Assembly (NCBI RefSeq): GCF_024584515.1
Contig: NZ_CP102173.1
Span: forward strand, 2,418,001-2,482,000
Direction of reading: 5' to 3'
Source: Aeromicrobium wangtongii
Lineage (GTDB): Bacteria; Actinomycetota; Actinomycetes; Propionibacteriales; Nocardioidaceae
Length of the DNA: 64,000 nt
Positions within the stretch are counted from its first letter, which is position 1, and every line of letters starts with the position of its first letter. The notes beneath the pieces were generated by a model that was given only the letters and a program-made list of their open reading frames with translations, made no database searches and was not told where the DNA came from. Below are positions 34,650-47,315 of this stretch, one piece after another. The translations under genes were made by a program, and so were the position numbers.

Positions 34650-34940
34650 TCAGGTGCGTTCGTACGTCAGGCAGTCCGCCGCGTCCGCCCCGGGGCCGAC
34701 CGAGATCGAGCTCGCGCCACACTCGAGGTTCTCGTTGTGCCGGCAGTCCGTCCGGTGGCACGCACCCACCTTGGCCACCATCTTGCTCAGCCCACCGCTG
34801 GAGCCGAGGTCGATGAAGGTGCCGCAGGCCGCCTGCGAGCCGGACACCGTGATGGCGCCGGCATGGCAGGCGGTGTCGCTGTTGTACGAACAGCCTTCGA
34901 CGGAGCAGGTGTGGACGTCGGGGAGATCGATGACGGTCAT
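34650..34940 (-). CDS. DUF1540 protein, two Cys-rich repeats
   Basis: A 96-aa protein with two copies of the DUF1540 pattern: CSVEGCSYNSDTACHAGAI and CHRTDCRHNENLECGASSI, each with four Cys, presumably metal-binding. DUF1540 proteins have no assigned function. AGGAGG is present upstream of the ATG. It converges with the hydrolase. Confidence 0.82.
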   Translation of the reverse strand: MTVIDLPDVHTCSVEGCSYNSDTACHAGAITVSGSQAACGTFIDLGSSGGLSKMVAKVGACHRTDCRHNENLECGASSISVGPGADAADCLTYERT

Positions 34941-35015
34941 GGAGTGCCTCCTGGGGTCGGTCCTTCGACGGTAACCCCGGCACCCCGTGATCAGGACACC
35001 CTCACGACGCAGCCG

Positions 35016-36518
35016 TCAGCTGAGCTTCTCCAGGATCAGCTCGCGGACGCGACCGGCGTCGGCCTGGCCGCGCATCTCCTTCATGACCGCACCGATCAGC
35101 GCACCGGCGACGCCGAGGTTGCCCGCGCGCACCTTCTGGGCCGCGTCCGGGTCGGCCTCGATGGCACGGTCGACCGCGGCACCGAGCGCGCCGTCGTCCG
35201 ACACGACCTCGAGCTTGCGCGAGACCACGACCTCCTCGGCCGTGCCCTCCCCCGCGATGACGCCGTCGAAGACCGAACGGGCGAGCTTGTCGTTGATGCG
35301 ACCCGCGTCGATGAGCGCCTGGATCTCGGCCACCTGCTGCGGCGTGATGCCGAGCGCGTCGATGTCCTGTCCGCTCTCGTTGGCGCGCCGGGCCATCTCG
35401 CCGAGCCACCACTTCTTGGCGGCCTGCGGGGTCGTGCCGGCCTCGACCGTCGCCACGATCAGGTCGAGCGCACCCGCGCCGATCGTGTCGCGCATGTCGA
35501 GGTCGGAGAATCCCCAGTCGGCCTGCAGCCGGGCACGACGGACGGCCGGCGGCTCGGGCAGCGTGGCCCGCAGCTCCTCGACCCACTCGCGGGACGGCGA
35601 GACGGGCGCCAGGTCGGGCTCCGGGAAGTAGCGGTAGTCGTCGGCGTCGGACTTCTCGCGACCCGGCAGGGTCGTGCCGGAGTCCTCCTGGAAGTGGCGG
35701 GTCTCCTGGACGACCTTGCCGCCGGCGTCGAGGATGCCCGCGTGGCGTGAGATCTCGTAGCGCACGGCGCGCTCGACGGACCGGAACGAGTTGACGTTCT
35801 TCGTCTCCGAGCGGGTGCCCAGGACGTCCGAGCCCTTCGGCTTGAGCGAGAGGTTGACGTCGGCGCGCAGCGATCCCTGGTCCATGCGGACGTCGGAGAC
35901 GCCGAGCCCACCGATCAGGTCGCGGACGTACGACACATAGGCACGAGCGACGGCCGGAGCCTTCTCCGCCGGGACCTCGATCGTGCGGGTGACGATCTCG
36001 ATCAACGGGATGCCCGCCCGGTTGTAGTCGACCAGCGAGAAGTCGGCGCCGTGGATGCGTCCGGTGGAGCCGCCGACGTGCAGCGCCTTGCCGGTGTCCT
36101 CCTCCATGTGCGCCCGCTCGATCTCGATGCGGAACGTCTCACCCTCGACCTCGACGTCGACGTACCCGTCGAAGGCGATGGGCTCGTCGTACTGCGAGGT
36201 CTGGAAGTTCTTCGGCATGTCCGGGTAGAAGTAGTTCTTCCGCGCGAACCGGCACCACTGCGCGATCTCGCAGTTGAGCGCCAGGCCCATGCGAATCGCC
36301 GACTCCACGGCCTTGGCGTTGACGACCGGCAGTGCGCCGGGCAGCGCGAGGCAGACCGGGCACACCTGCGTGTTGGGCTCGGCGCCGAACTCGGTCGGGC
36401 AGCCGCAGAACATCTTCGTCGCGGTGTTGAGCTCGATGTGGATCTCGAGGCCCATCACGGGGTCGTAGCGGCTGATCGCCTCGTCGAAGGGGACCAACGT
36501 CTCGGTTGCGGCGCTCAT
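35016..36518 (-). CDS. gatB: Asp/Glu-tRNA amidotransferase subunit B
   Basis: A 500-aa subunit that binds tRNA and transfers ammonia to Glu-tRNA-Gln or Asp-tRNA-Asn. It has [22 protein letters not shown] with a C4 zinc site (FCGCP and VCPVC), and a C-terminal YqeY-like tail domain ([11 protein letters not shown]). The ATG overlaps the gatA stop by four bases. Last gene of gatCAB. Confidence 0.95.
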   Translation of the reverse strand: MSAATETLVPFDEAISRYDPVMGLEIHIELNTATKMFCGCPTEFGAEPNTQVCPVCLALPGALPVVNAKAVESAIRMGLALNCEIAQWCRFARKNYFYPDMPKNFQTSQYDEPIAFDGYVDVEVEGETFRIEIERAHMEEDTGKALHVGGSTGRIHGADFSLVDYNRAGIPLIEIVTRTIEVPAEKAPAVARAYVSYVRDLIGGLGVSDVRMDQGSLRADVNLSLKPKGSDVLGTRSETKNVNSFRSVERAVRYEISRHAGILDAGGKVVQETRHFQEDSGTTLPGREKSDADDYRYFPEPDLAPVSPSREWVEELRATLPEPPAVRRARLQADWGFSDLDMRDTIGAGALDLIVATVEAGTTPQAAKKWWLGEMARRANESGQDIDALGITPQQVAEIQALIDAGRINDKLARSVFDGVIAGEGTAEEVVVSRKLEVVSDDGALGAAVDRAIEADPDAAQKVRAGNLGVAGALIGAVMKEMRGQADAGRVRELILEKLS

Positions 36519-38029
36519 CGTGCGGCCTCCAGCTCGGGTGCGCGGGACAGCAGGGTGCCGCCCCAGTTCTGCTCGAGCATCCGCTCGAGGGCGGCCGCCG
36601 CGTTGTAGAGGCGGTCATCGGCCTTCTGCGGGGCCAGGAACTGCAGGCCGACCGGCAGGCCGTCCTCGTCGGCCAGGCCGACCGGCAGGGACAGGCCGGG
36701 GATGCCGACCAGGTTGGCCGGGATCGTGGCGACGTCACCGAGGTACATCGCCAGCGGGTCGTCCAGCTTCTCGCCCAGCGGGTACGCCGTGGTGGGCGAC
36801 GTCGGCGACACCAGGACGTCGACATCGGCGAAGGCCGCGGCGAAGTCGCGGGCCAGGACGGTGCGCACCTTCTGGGCCGAGCCGTAGTAGGCGTCGTAGT
36901 AGCCGCTGGACAGGGCGTACGTGCCCAGGATGATGCGGCGCTTGACCTCGTCGCCGAAACCGGCGTCGCGGCTGGACGCCATGACCTGCTCGGCACTGGG
37001 GTCGTCGACCCCGGCCGGGGCCACGCGGACGCCGTAACGCATCGCGTCGAACTTGGCCAGGTTGCTGCTGGCCTCGCTCGGCATCACCAGGTAGTAGGCA
37101 CCCAGGGCGTACTTGAGGCTCGGGATCGAGACCTCGACGACCTCCGCGCCCGCGGAGGTCAGCAGCTCGACGGCCTCGGTGAACCGTGCCTCGACGCCGG
37201 GCTGGAAGCCCTCTCCGCCCAGCTCCTTGACGATGCCGATCTTGAGGCCCTTGACGTCGGCGCGGCGGGCCGCGGCGACGACCGGCGGGACGGCGTCGGG
37301 GATGCTCGTGGAGTCCATCGGGTCGTGACCGGCGATGAGCTCGTGCAGCAGCGCCGCATCCAGCACGGTGCGCGTGACGGGGCCGGCCTGGTCCAGGCTG
37401 CTGGCCATCGCGACGAGGCCGTAGCGGCTGATGCCGCCGTACGTGGGCTTGACGCCGACCGTGCCGGTCAGGGCGCCGGGCTGACGGATCGAGCCACCGG
37501 TGTCGGTGCCGATCGCCAGCGGCGCCTCGAAGGCGGCGACGGCTGCGGCCGAACCACCGCCGGAGCCACCGGGGATGCGCGTCGTGTCCCACGGGTTGTG
37601 CGTCGGGCCGTAGGCGGAGTGCTCGGTCGACGAGCCCATCGCGAACTCGTCCATGTTGGTCTTGCCCAGGATCGGCAGGCCGGCGGCCTTGATCGTGGCG
37701 GTGACCGTCGCGTCGTAGGGCGGGATCCAGCCCTCGAGGATCTTGGAGCCGCACGTGGTGGGCATGCCCTTGGTCGCCAGGACGTCCTTGATCGCGATCG
37801 GCACGCCGGCGAGGTACGACAGCTGCTCGCCCTTCGCGCGGCGGTCGTCGATGTCGGCCGCGGTGGCCAGCGCACCCTCGGCGTCGACGTGCAGGAAGGC
37901 GTGGACGGCACCGTCGACGGCGCCGATGCGATCGACGAGCGCCTGGGTCACCTCGACGGAGGAGACCTCCTTGGCGGCCAGCGACTGGGCCAGCTCGTCA
38001 GCGGTCTTGCGCGTGAGATCGGTGCTCAT
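36515..38029 (-). CDS. gatA: Asp/Glu-tRNA amidotransferase subunit A
   Basis: A 504-aa amidase-signature enzyme that releases ammonia from glutamine or asparagine. The Lys-Ser-Ser triad is intact: K81 (IAIKDV), S156 ([10 protein letters not shown]) and S180 ([10 protein letters not shown]). It is coupled by four-base overlaps to gatC upstream and gatB downstream. Full length for GatA. Confidence 0.95.
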   Translation of the reverse strand: MSTDLTRKTADELAQSLAAKEVSSVEVTQALVDRIGAVDGAVHAFLHVDAEGALATAADIDDRRAKGEQLSYLAGVPIAIKDVLATKGMPTTCGSKILEGWIPPYDATVTATIKAAGLPILGKTNMDEFAMGSSTEHSAYGPTHNPWDTTRIPGGSGGGSAAAVAAFEAPLAIGTDTGGSIRQPGALTGTVGVKPTYGGISRYGLVAMASSLDQAGPVTRTVLDAALLHELIAGHDPMDSTSIPDAVPPVVAAARRADVKGLKIGIVKELGGEGFQPGVEARFTEAVELLTSAGAEVVEVSIPSLKYALGAYYLVMPSEASSNLAKFDAMRYGVRVAPAGVDDPSAEQVMASSRDAGFGDEVKRRIILGTYALSSGYYDAYYGSAQKVRTVLARDFAAAFADVDVLVSPTSPTTAYPLGEKLDDPLAMYLGDVATIPANLVGIPGLSLPVGLADEDGLPVGLQFLAPQKADDRLYNAAAALERMLEQNWGGTLLSRAPELEAAR

Positions 38030-38334
38030 GACTCCCCCAGGATCTTCGGGACGAGGAACCGCTGCTGGTCGGACGCCGGGGCGCCGGCGAGCGCGTCCTC
38101 GGGGGCCAGGCTGGGTCGGACGACGTCCTCGCGGAACACGTTGTCGACGGGCACCGGGTGGCTCATGGCCGGGACGTCGTCACCGGCGGCCTCCTGGACG
38201 CTCGCGACGTGCTCGAGGATCGCCGGCAGCTCGCTGGCGAGGTGGTCGAGCTCAGCATCGCTGAGATCGATGCGGGCGAGGCCGGCCAGATGGACGACGT
38301 CATCGCGCGAGATACCCGTGGCGGGCTCAGACAT
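38026..38334 (-). CDS. gatC: Asp/Glu-tRNA amidotransferase subunit C
   Basis: A 102-aa small subunit that clamps GatA to Gat[23 protein letters not shown], then [18 protein letters not shown], both typical. AAGGAA lies upstream of ATG 38334. First gene of gatCAB; it overlaps gatA by four bases. Confidence 0.93.
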   Translation of the reverse strand: MSEPATGISRDDVVHLAGLARIDLSDAELDHLASELPAILEHVASVQEAAGDDVPAMSHPVPVDNVFREDVVRPSLAPEDALAGAPASDQQRFLVPKILGES

Positions 38335-38464
38335 ACACGTTCCTTGCGAGTGGGTGGTCTTGCAGGCGGGTGGTTCTTCTCCACCATCCTAGTGACCGGG
38401 CGACCGTGCTCTTCCCGGGCCATCAAGACCTGCCGAAGCGTGGCATTCCTGACAGGATTGGACG

Positions 38465-39316
38465 ATGACCGACCAGCGAATCGACCAGTTCCGACACGCC
38501 GGGCTCACCTTCGACGTGATCGACGGCGGACCGCTCGACGGCACGCCCGTCGTCCTCCTGCACGGCTTTCCGCAGCGTGCGAGCGCGTGGGACGCCGTGT
38601 CGCAGCACCTGCACGCCGCTGGGATGCGCACGTACGCGCTGGACCAGCGCGGCTACTCCCCCGGGGCCCGTCCGCGCTCGCGCTTCGGCTACCAGGTGCC
38701 TGCCCTCGTCGCCGACGTCAAGGCGCTGATCGACCGGATCGGGACGCCCGTGCACCTCGTCGGCCACGACTGGGGAGCGATCGTGGCCTGGTCGGTCGCG
38801 GGCGCCCATCCGGACCTGATCCACTCACTGACCGCGGTCTCGGTGGCCCACCCCGCAGCGTTCGTGAAGTCGCTGACCAGCAGCACTCAAGCGCTCAAGT
38901 CGTACTACATGCTGCTGTTCCAGCTCCCGGTCCTGCCGGAGTGGCTGTTGAGCCTCAAGAACGGCCCCGGCGAGATGATGCTGCGGTCGGCGGGCATGAG
39001 CACGGAGATGATCGAGACCTTCCGCAGCGAGATCGTCCAGGCCGGCGCACTGAAGGGCGGCCTCGGCTACTACCGGTCGGTGCCGCTGGCCGCCGGCGCG
39101 CTGGGCAAGCGCGTGTCGGTGCCGACGACGTACGTGTGGAGCGATCACGATGCCGCCCTCGCCCGACGTGGCGCCGAGCTGACCCCGCAGTTCGTCAGCG
39201 GCCCGTACGAGCTGGAGGTCTATCACGGCGTCTCGCACTGGATCCTCGACGAGCGTCCGGCCGAGCTCGCCGCCAGCATCGCCAACCGGGTCCGCTCGGT
39301 CGACCGGGCGGCCTAG
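38465..39316 (+). CDS. Alpha/beta hydrolase, epoxide hydrolase-like
   Basis: A 283-aa hydrolase with oxyanion motif LHGFPQRASAW, DQRGYSPGARP and GHDWGAIVAW, where the Asp after GH is the nucleophile position of epoxide hydrolases and haloalkane dehalogenases. HGVSHWILDERP supplies the His. GHDWGA favours epoxide hydrolase. A CAGGAT -10-like element six bases before the ATG suggests a leaderless mRNA. It overlaps the FAD gene by four bases, convergent. Confidence 0.82.
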   Translation: MTDQRIDQFRHAGLTFDVIDGGPLDGTPVVLLHGFPQRASAWDAVSQHLHAAGMRTYALDQRGYSPGARPRSRFGYQVPALVADVKALIDRIGTPVHLVGHDWGAIVAWSVAGAHPDLIHSLTAVSVAHPAAFVKSLTSSTQALKSYYMLLFQLPVLPEWLLSLKNGPGEMMLRSAGMSTEMIETFRSEIVQAGALKGGLGYYRSVPLAAGALGKRVSVPTTYVWSDHDAALARRGAELTPQFVSGPYELEVYHGVSHWILDERPAELAASIANRVRSVDRAA

Positions 39317-40980
39317 TCGGGAGCGGGCGCCAGGTGCGCGTGCACCTGCGACACCGCCCCGGCGCCCTCCCCGCTGGCCGAGGCGACGCGCTTCATCGAT
39401 CCCGCCCGGACGTCGCCGGCGGCGAACACCCCCGGGACGGTCGTCTCCAGTGGCGCCGGGGGGCGCCCGTCGCGCCAGCGGTCCTTGGGGATGTCACGAC
39501 CGGTCAGCACGAACCCACGGTCGTCCCGGACGACCTCGTCGGGCAGCCAGTCGGTGCCGGGCTCGGCGCCGAGCAGCAGGAACAGGCCGTCGATCGGCAT
39601 CCGCTGCGGCTCACCGTGCTCACCCTCCAGCAGCACCCACTCCAGTCGACCGTCGCCACCGCCGTCGGTGACCCGTGAACGCGTCGACACCGAGATGTCG
39701 TCGTGGGTCGCGATCTCGTCGACCAGATACGACGACATCGTCTCGCCGAGGCTGGGGCGCCGGATCACCATCGTGACGCTGCGGGCGAACCGGGCCAGAT
39801 GGATAGCGGCCTGCCCGGCGGAGTTGCCGCCGCCGACGATCATGACGTCGCGGCCCTCCATCTCGCGTGCCACGCTCGCCGCCGCGCCGTAGTGGACCCC
39901 CGTGCCCACCAGCGCCTCCAGCGCGGGGACGCCGAGGCGGCGGTACCGGACGCCGCACGCGATCAGCACGGACCGTGCCCGGAGCACGCCGTCGCCGTAC
40001 GAGACCTCATGGACGTCGCCGAGCGTCATCGCGTCGACGGCGTGGCCGGTGAAGATCCGCGCGCCGAACCGGGTCGCCTGCAGGCGGGCGCGGAACGCCA
40101 GACGCATGCCGGAGACTCCGCGTGGGAAGCCCAGGTAGTTGCGGATCATCGAGCTGGTGCCGGCCTGGCCGCCGACCGCCTCCGGGTCCAGCACCACGGT
40201 GCGCAGCCCTTCGGACGCCCCGTAGACCGCAGCGGCGAGACCCGCGGGGCCGGCGCCGATGATCAGCAGGTCCGCCACGTAGTCATCACCCAGGTCGCGC
40301 GGCGAGCCGTAGAAGGCGCTCGCGACGAGCCGCTCCGTCGCCCCCGTGATGGCGGGACGGTCAAAGGCCGCCACCAGCGGCAGCGGTGCGTCCCGGCCCA
40401 CCTCGGCCAGCAGCTCACGTCCGACCGGGCTGTCGGGCCGGTAGCGCGTCCACGGGGCACCCATCCGGTCCAGGAAGTCGCGGATGCCGGCCACCGCGGG
40501 CTGCCGGCCGTCGTCGACGATGCGCACCCCGGCGACCTCCGGTCCCGACGTCGTCGTGGCCCACTCCGACAGGTACTCGGCGATCGCGGTGTGGAACTCC
40601 TCGTCGCGCGGGCCCTGCGGGATCAGCAGGTAGGTGTCCAGGCGTCCGACGGCCAGCGCCGGGCGCAGCTCGTCCAGCGCCTCCCGGAACGATGCCATCG
40701 AGACCAGGACGATGCGGCGGCTGCTCGGCGAGAGCCTGCGCAGCTCGTCGACCAGCGCGAGCGGGTCCCCCTCGAGGGTGTGGTCCACGCCCAGCAGCGC
40801 GATCGGGTGTCCGTCGTGGACCAGCGCGGCGGCGGCGTCCGCAGCGCCGTCGATGCCCTCCAGCGTCCGCACGTCGTAGTCGCGCCAGTATCGGCTGCGG
40901 AACTCGTCCTCCAGCGCGTCCCGGTGCGTGCGGGACGAGACGAGCAGGATCACGGGCCGTTGCCGCGGGGACTCGCTCAT
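39313..40980 (-). CDS. Thioredoxin reductase-like flavoprotein with N-terminal receiver-like domain, no CxxC
   Basis: A 555-aa protein. Residues 1-125 resemble a response regulator receiver (VILLVSSRTHRDALEDEFR, RRIVLVSMASF), a linker follows, and from about 237 it is a thioredoxin reductase-type FAD/NAD(P) module (LLIIGAGPAGLAAAVYGAS, VGGGNSAGQAAIHLARFA, GVFAAGDVRAGSMKRVASA). Where TrxR has its redox CxxC the sequence is HYGAAAS, so it cannot reduce thioredoxin in the classic way. Similar fusions are common in actinobacteria; the partner is unknown. A TACTTT -10 lies six bases from the ATG. Confidence 0.82.
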   Translation of the reverse strand: MSESPRQRPVILLVSSRTHRDALEDEFRSRYWRDYDVRTLEGIDGAADAAAALVHDGHPIALLGVDHTLEGDPLALVDELRRLSPSSRRIVLVSMASFREALDELRPALAVGRLDTYLLIPQGPRDEEFHTAIAEYLSEWATTTSGPEVAGVRIVDDGRQPAVAGIRDFLDRMGAPWTRYRPDSPVGRELLAEVGRDAPLPLVAAFDRPAITGATERLVASAFYGSPRDLGDDYVADLLIIGAGPAGLAAAVYGASEGLRTVVLDPEAVGGQAGTSSMIRNYLGFPRGVSGMRLAFRARLQATRFGARIFTGHAVDAMTLGDVHEVSYGDGVLRARSVLIACGVRYRRLGVPALEALVGTGVHYGAAASVAREMEGRDVMIVGGGNSAGQAAIHLARFARSVTMVIRRPSLGETMSSYLVDEIATHDDISVSTRSRVTDGGGDGRLEWVLLEGEHGEPQRMPIDGLFLLLGAEPGTDWLPDEVVRDDRGFVLTGRDIPKDRWRDGRPPAPLETTVPGVFAAGDVRAGSMKRVASASGEGAGAVSQVHAHLAPAPD

Positions 40981-41012
40981 GGCGCGAAAGTAGCACTCCC
41001 TAGGCTGGGTTC

Positions 41013-41363
41013 ATGCCTCCCCAGAAGCCCCAGGACGTAGGACCGCTCGACGCCGTGGCGCTCATCTGCGAGGTCGCGATGGTCGTGCTGCTGGTGCTGG
41101 CGGGCCACGGCTTCGCGGACGGGTGGCGTGGTTGGGCGATCGGGGCGTTCCTGGCCTTCGTCGCGGTCGGCATCTGGGCGCAGTGGATGTCGCCGAACTC
41201 GGCGCGCCGGCTCGACAACCCGACCCGCGTCATCGTCCAGATCATGCTGTTCGTGACCACCGCCCTGTACGCCGCGGCCGGCGGGCTGGTCTGGCCGGCG
41301 CTGGCGTTCGTGGTGATCGCCTCGGCAGTATTCATCGCCGTGGCCATCGACGACGAGAACTAG
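41013..41363 (+). CDS. DUF2568 membrane protein
   Basis: A 116-aa protein with four hydrophobic helices and WAQWMSPNSARRLDNPTR in the central loop, typical of DUF2568/YrdB. No function is known. TAGGCT (41001-41006) lies six bases before the ATG (leaderless), and only 32 bp separate it from the divergent flavoprotein start. It overlaps the pseudouridine synthase stop by four bases. Confidence 0.78.
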   Translation: MPPQKPQDVGPLDAVALICEVAMVVLLVLAGHGFADGWRGWAIGAFLAFVAVGIWAQWMSPNSARRLDNPTRVIVQIMLFVTTALYAAAGGLVWPALAFVVIASAVFIAVAIDDEN

Positions 41364-42271
41364 AGCGGCAGCTCGCGGACGCTGCGGAACTCGCGGGCCG
41401 TCCCGTCGATCGGATCGGTGAACGCGACCTCGGCGGCCAGGAGCTGCAACGGGGTGCTGAAGTCGTCGATCGCGATGTCCCGCACCGTCGGGTACAGCGG
41501 GTCCCCCACGATCGGGATGCCGAGACCGTTCAGGTGCACGCGCAGCTGGTGGGTGCGCCCCGTCCGCGGGGTCAGCCGGTACACGCCGAGCTCGCCGGTC
41601 ACGGACTCCAGCTCGACCCGGGTCTCGGCGTTGACCGGGGCGTCCGGCACGACCTCGGCCTGCCAGCTGCCGCGCCGCTTGACGATGTGGTTCGCCACCG
41701 TCAGCGGCAGCTCGAGATCGGCACGCAGCGGGGCCAGCGCCCGGTACGTCTTGCGGACCGCGCTGTCCTGGAAGAGCGTCTGGTAGGCACCGCGCCAGCG
41801 ACGCTCCGTGGCCAGCAGCAGCAGTCCGGACGTGATGCGGTCGAGCCGGTGCAGCGGTGACAGCTCCGGCAGCCCTAGCTCGTCGCGCAGCCGGACGACG
41901 ACGCTCTGCCGGATGTGCTGGCCGCGCGGGATGGACGACAGGAACGCCGGCTTGTCGACCACGACGAGCCGCTCGTCGCGGTGGACGATGTGCAGGTCAC
42001 CGGGCACATGGGTCTCGTCGGGCAGGTCGCGGTGGAACCACACGAAGGTGTGCGGCGTGTACGGCTCGTCCTCGGTCACGGGGGTGTTGTCGTCGTGCAC
42101 GAAGCGCTGCTCGGTCAGCAGCTGTGCGACGTCGACCCGCTCGGGCAGCCGGTGGCGCAGCCACGCACCCATCGTCGGCCACGGGTTCGGCCGGGGGCGG
42201 TCACGGTCGGGCGTCCGCAGCCACGCCGCACCGAGTCCGTGGCGGGGCGGCAGCGGCGAGCGAGGAGGCAC
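41360..42271 (-). CDS. RluA-family pseudouridine synthase
   Basis: A 303-aa protein that converts uridine to pseudouridine in RNA. The active site is HRLDRITSGLLLL with D144 catalytic, then RTGRTHQLRVHL. The RNA target is not predictable. GTG 42271 lies six bases after a TAACAT -10, which itself overlaps the stop codon of the upstream gene on the same strand, so the promoter may be embedded there. Confidence 0.9.
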   Translation of the reverse strand: MPPRSPLPPRHGLGAAWLRTPDRDRPRPNPWPTMGAWLRHRLPERVDVAQLLTEQRFVHDDNTPVTEDEPYTPHTFVWFHRDLPDETHVPGDLHIVHRDERLVVVDKPAFLSSIPRGQHIRQSVVVRLRDELGLPELSPLHRLDRITSGLLLLATERRWRGAYQTLFQDSAVRKTYRALAPLRADLELPLTVANHIVKRRGSWQAEVVPDAPVNAETRVELESVTGELGVYRLTPRTGRTHQLRVHLNGLGIPIVGDPLYPTVRDIAIDDFSTPLQLLAAEVAFTDPIDGTAREFRSVRELPL

Positions 42272-42280
42272 CCGACGATG

Positions 42281-42976
42281 TTACGGGTAGCCCACGAAGC
42301 CGTCGGGCAGCTCGGGCTCACGCAGCAGCATGCTGCGCACCGGCGGGAGCTCGGCGCGGATCGACTGGTGGAACCGACCCCGGAAGAACACGATGTGGTG
42401 CTCGTCGTCCCACCGTGAGCCGATCTGCTCATGCAGCTGGGACAGCGCGTCGGGGGCGTCCGCGAGATGTGCCCGCCACTGCTGCGGCGTGACGTGGACC
42501 TGCACGGTGTCGTCGCCGGCCCCCGTGAGCCGGATCAGCCCGTCATCCTCGGTCACCTCGACGCCTGGCCGGCGCAACCCCCCGAGCAGCTGCTGCCAGC
42601 AGACCCCGATCCCGGGCACAGCCGCCTCCGCGGACCGGCGACGGCGGCGCGCCCGCAGCGACTCCGGCCGCACCTGCGAGAACCTCCAGCGGGCCAGGAC
42701 GTAGGCCGCGCAGGACGCCGGGTCGAGCAGATCACTGGCCTCACGCCACGCGCGGTCGAACAACAGGCGTGCCACGACCGTGCGGCGACGCCAGACCGGC
42801 CGGCACAGGAACCGGACCGTGACCTCGAGATCGTCGAAGCCGTCGTCGGAGGGCACCAAGCGGACCGCCTCGATGCGGTATCGCTCGCCGTAGCCGTCGC
42901 TGCGGTCGATGGCGTCGGCCGGTCCGTCGCCGGCGAAGATCGCCTGCAGCGCCTCGATCAGCTCCCCGTCCGTCAT
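42281..42976 (-). CDS. Hypothetical protein
   Basis: A 231-aa soluble protein with mixed sequence: EVTVRFLCRPVWRRRTVVARL, a basic patch RARRRRRSAEA and HIVFFRGRFHQSIRAELPP near the end. I recognise no family. A CATACT -10-like element six bases before the ATG suggests a leaderless start. It is the first gene on the strand before the pseudouridine synthase and follows ligA. Confidence 0.65.
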   Translation of the reverse strand: MTDGELIEALQAIFAGDGPADAIDRSDGYGERYRIEAVRLVPSDDGFDDLEVTVRFLCRPVWRRRTVVARLLFDRAWREASDLLDPASCAAYVLARWRFSQVRPESLRARRRRRSAEAAVPGIGVCWQQLLGGLRRPGVEVTEDDGLIRLTGAGDDTVQVHVTPQQWRAHLADAPDALSQLHEQIGSRWDDEHHIVFFRGRFHQSIRAELPPVRSMLLREPELPDGFVGYP

Positions 42977-42992
42977 ACGCCCAGTATGTCGG

Positions 42993-46074
<3,082 letters not shown>

Positions 46075-46110
46075 GTAGTCCTATTTTCTGTCTTGGGCGG
46101 TGTCTGAGCC

Positions 46111-46139
46111 ACGTATCCAGCTCCCGATAGGTGTGTCAA
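46111..46139 (-). promoter_or_regulatory. Predicted promoter before the metE-like gene
   Basis: On the minus strand, TTGACA (46139-46134), 17 bases, ATACGT (46116-46111), with a leader of about 30 bases before ATG 46074. The 12-bp palindrome CGCTCCGGAGCG (46144-46155) sits between it and the mnmA stop and may end the mnmA transcript. Confidence 0.5.
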
Positions 46140-46165
46140 GCACCGCTCCGGAGCGAGATAGGTGG

Positions 46166-47293
46166 CTAGTGCACCGCCACACGGGTGGTGGCGGAGATCG
46201 TGGCGGAGCCGACGACGCGGGTGCCGGCGTAGATGACACACGCCTGGCCGGGGGCGATGCCGCTGGCCGGGTCGATCAGGTCGACGTGGACGGTGGTTTC
46301 GACAGGCTCAACCGGCGTGGTTTCGACAGGCTCAACCGGCGCGACGGTGACCCGGGCGCGGTGCTCATCGCCGTGGGCGCGCAGCTGGACGGTGCAGTCC
46401 AGCGGCTCGGTCGGGGCGGTGCCGCACCACAAGGGCTTGACGCACTCCAGCGCGTCCACCGACAGTGCCTCGCGGGAGCCGACCGTGACCGTGCCGCTGA
46501 CCGGCTCGATGTCCAGGACGAACCGCGGCTTGCCGTCGTCGGCCGGCACGCCCAGGCGCAGGCCGCGGCGCTGGCCGATCGTGAACGCGTACGCGCCGTC
46601 GTGCTCGCGCAGCACCGTGCCGTCCTCGTCGACGATCGACCCGGGCTTGGGGCCGAGCTTCTCGGCGAGCCAGCCGGCGTTGTCGCCGTCGGGGATGAAG
46701 CAGATGTCGTGGCTGTCGGGCTTCTGCGCGACCTGGATGCCGCGGGCGGCGGCCTCGGCCCGCACGACGTCCTTGGTGGTGTCGCCCAGCGGGAACAGCG
46801 AGTGCGCCAGCTGCTCCTGGGTCAGGACGCCCAGCACGTACGACTGGTCCTTGCCCATGTCGATCGCGCGATGCATCTCGATCGTCCCGTCGGGGGCGGT
46901 CTCGAGCTGCGCATAGTGCCCGGTCGCCACGGCGTCAAAGCCCAGCGCCATAGCGCGGTCGAGCACGGCGGCGAACTTGATCTTCTCGTTGCAGCGCAGG
47001 CACGGGTTCGGGGTGCGTCCGGCGGTGTACTCGGCGATGAAGTCGTCGACGACGTGATCGGCGAACTCCTCGCTCATGTCCCACACGTAGAACGGGATGC
47101 CCAGCGCATCGGCCGCGCGGCGCGCGTCGCCGGCATCCTCGATCGAGCAGCAGCCGCGGGCGCCGGAGCGGTACGAGCGGGGGTTGCGGCTCAGCGCCAG
47201 GTGCACGCCGGTCACGTCGTGGCCGGCGTCGACCGCACGGGCAGCGGCCACGGCCGAGTCGACGCCGCCGGACATCGCCGCGACGATTCTCAT
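46166..47293 (-). CDS. mnmA: tRNA-specific 2-thiouridylase
   Basis: A 375-aa protein that thiolates U34 of tRNAs for Lys, Glu and Gln using sulfur from IscS. PP-loop [11 protein letters not shown] (SGGVDS 8-13), [15 protein letters not shown], catalytic Cys in [12 protein letters not shown] and [12 protein letters not shown] are all present. Near the C-terminus, [20 protein letters not shown] is an insertion made of two identical 8-codon units (46294-46341). It follows iscS by 22 bp. Confidence 0.93.
   Translation of the reverse strand: MRIVAAMSGGVDSAVAAARAVDAGHDVTGVHLALSRNPRSYRSGARGCCSIEDAGDARRAADALGIPFYVWDMSEEFADHVVDDFIAEYTAGRTPNPCLRCNEKIKFAAVLDRAMALGFDAVATGHYAQLETAPDGTIEMHRAIDMGKDQSYVLGVLTQEQLAHSLFPLGDTTKDVVRAEAAARGIQVAQKPDSHDICFIPDGDNAGWLAEKLGPKPGSIVDEDGTVLREHDGAYAFTIGQRRGLRLGVPADDGKPRFVLDIEPVSGTVTVGSREALSVDALECVKPLWCGTAPTEPLDCTVQLRAHGDEHRARVTVAPVEPVETTPVEPVETTVHVDLIDPASGIAPGQACVIYAGTRVVGSATISATTRVAVH
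46294..46341. repeat. Two tandem 24-bp units inside mnmA
   Basis: TGGTTTCGACAGGCTCAACC plus GGCG, present twice without mismatch. On the coding strand each unit reads as eight codons giving TPVEPVET, so the frame is kept. The arms GGTT and AACC make a weak inverted repeat. Sequences like GTTTCGACAGGCTCAACC are known as dispersed repeats in Nocardioides-type genomes from general experience. Confidence 0.75.
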
Positions 47294-47315
47294 CGGTGCC
47301 TCCGGCACGGGGCCC

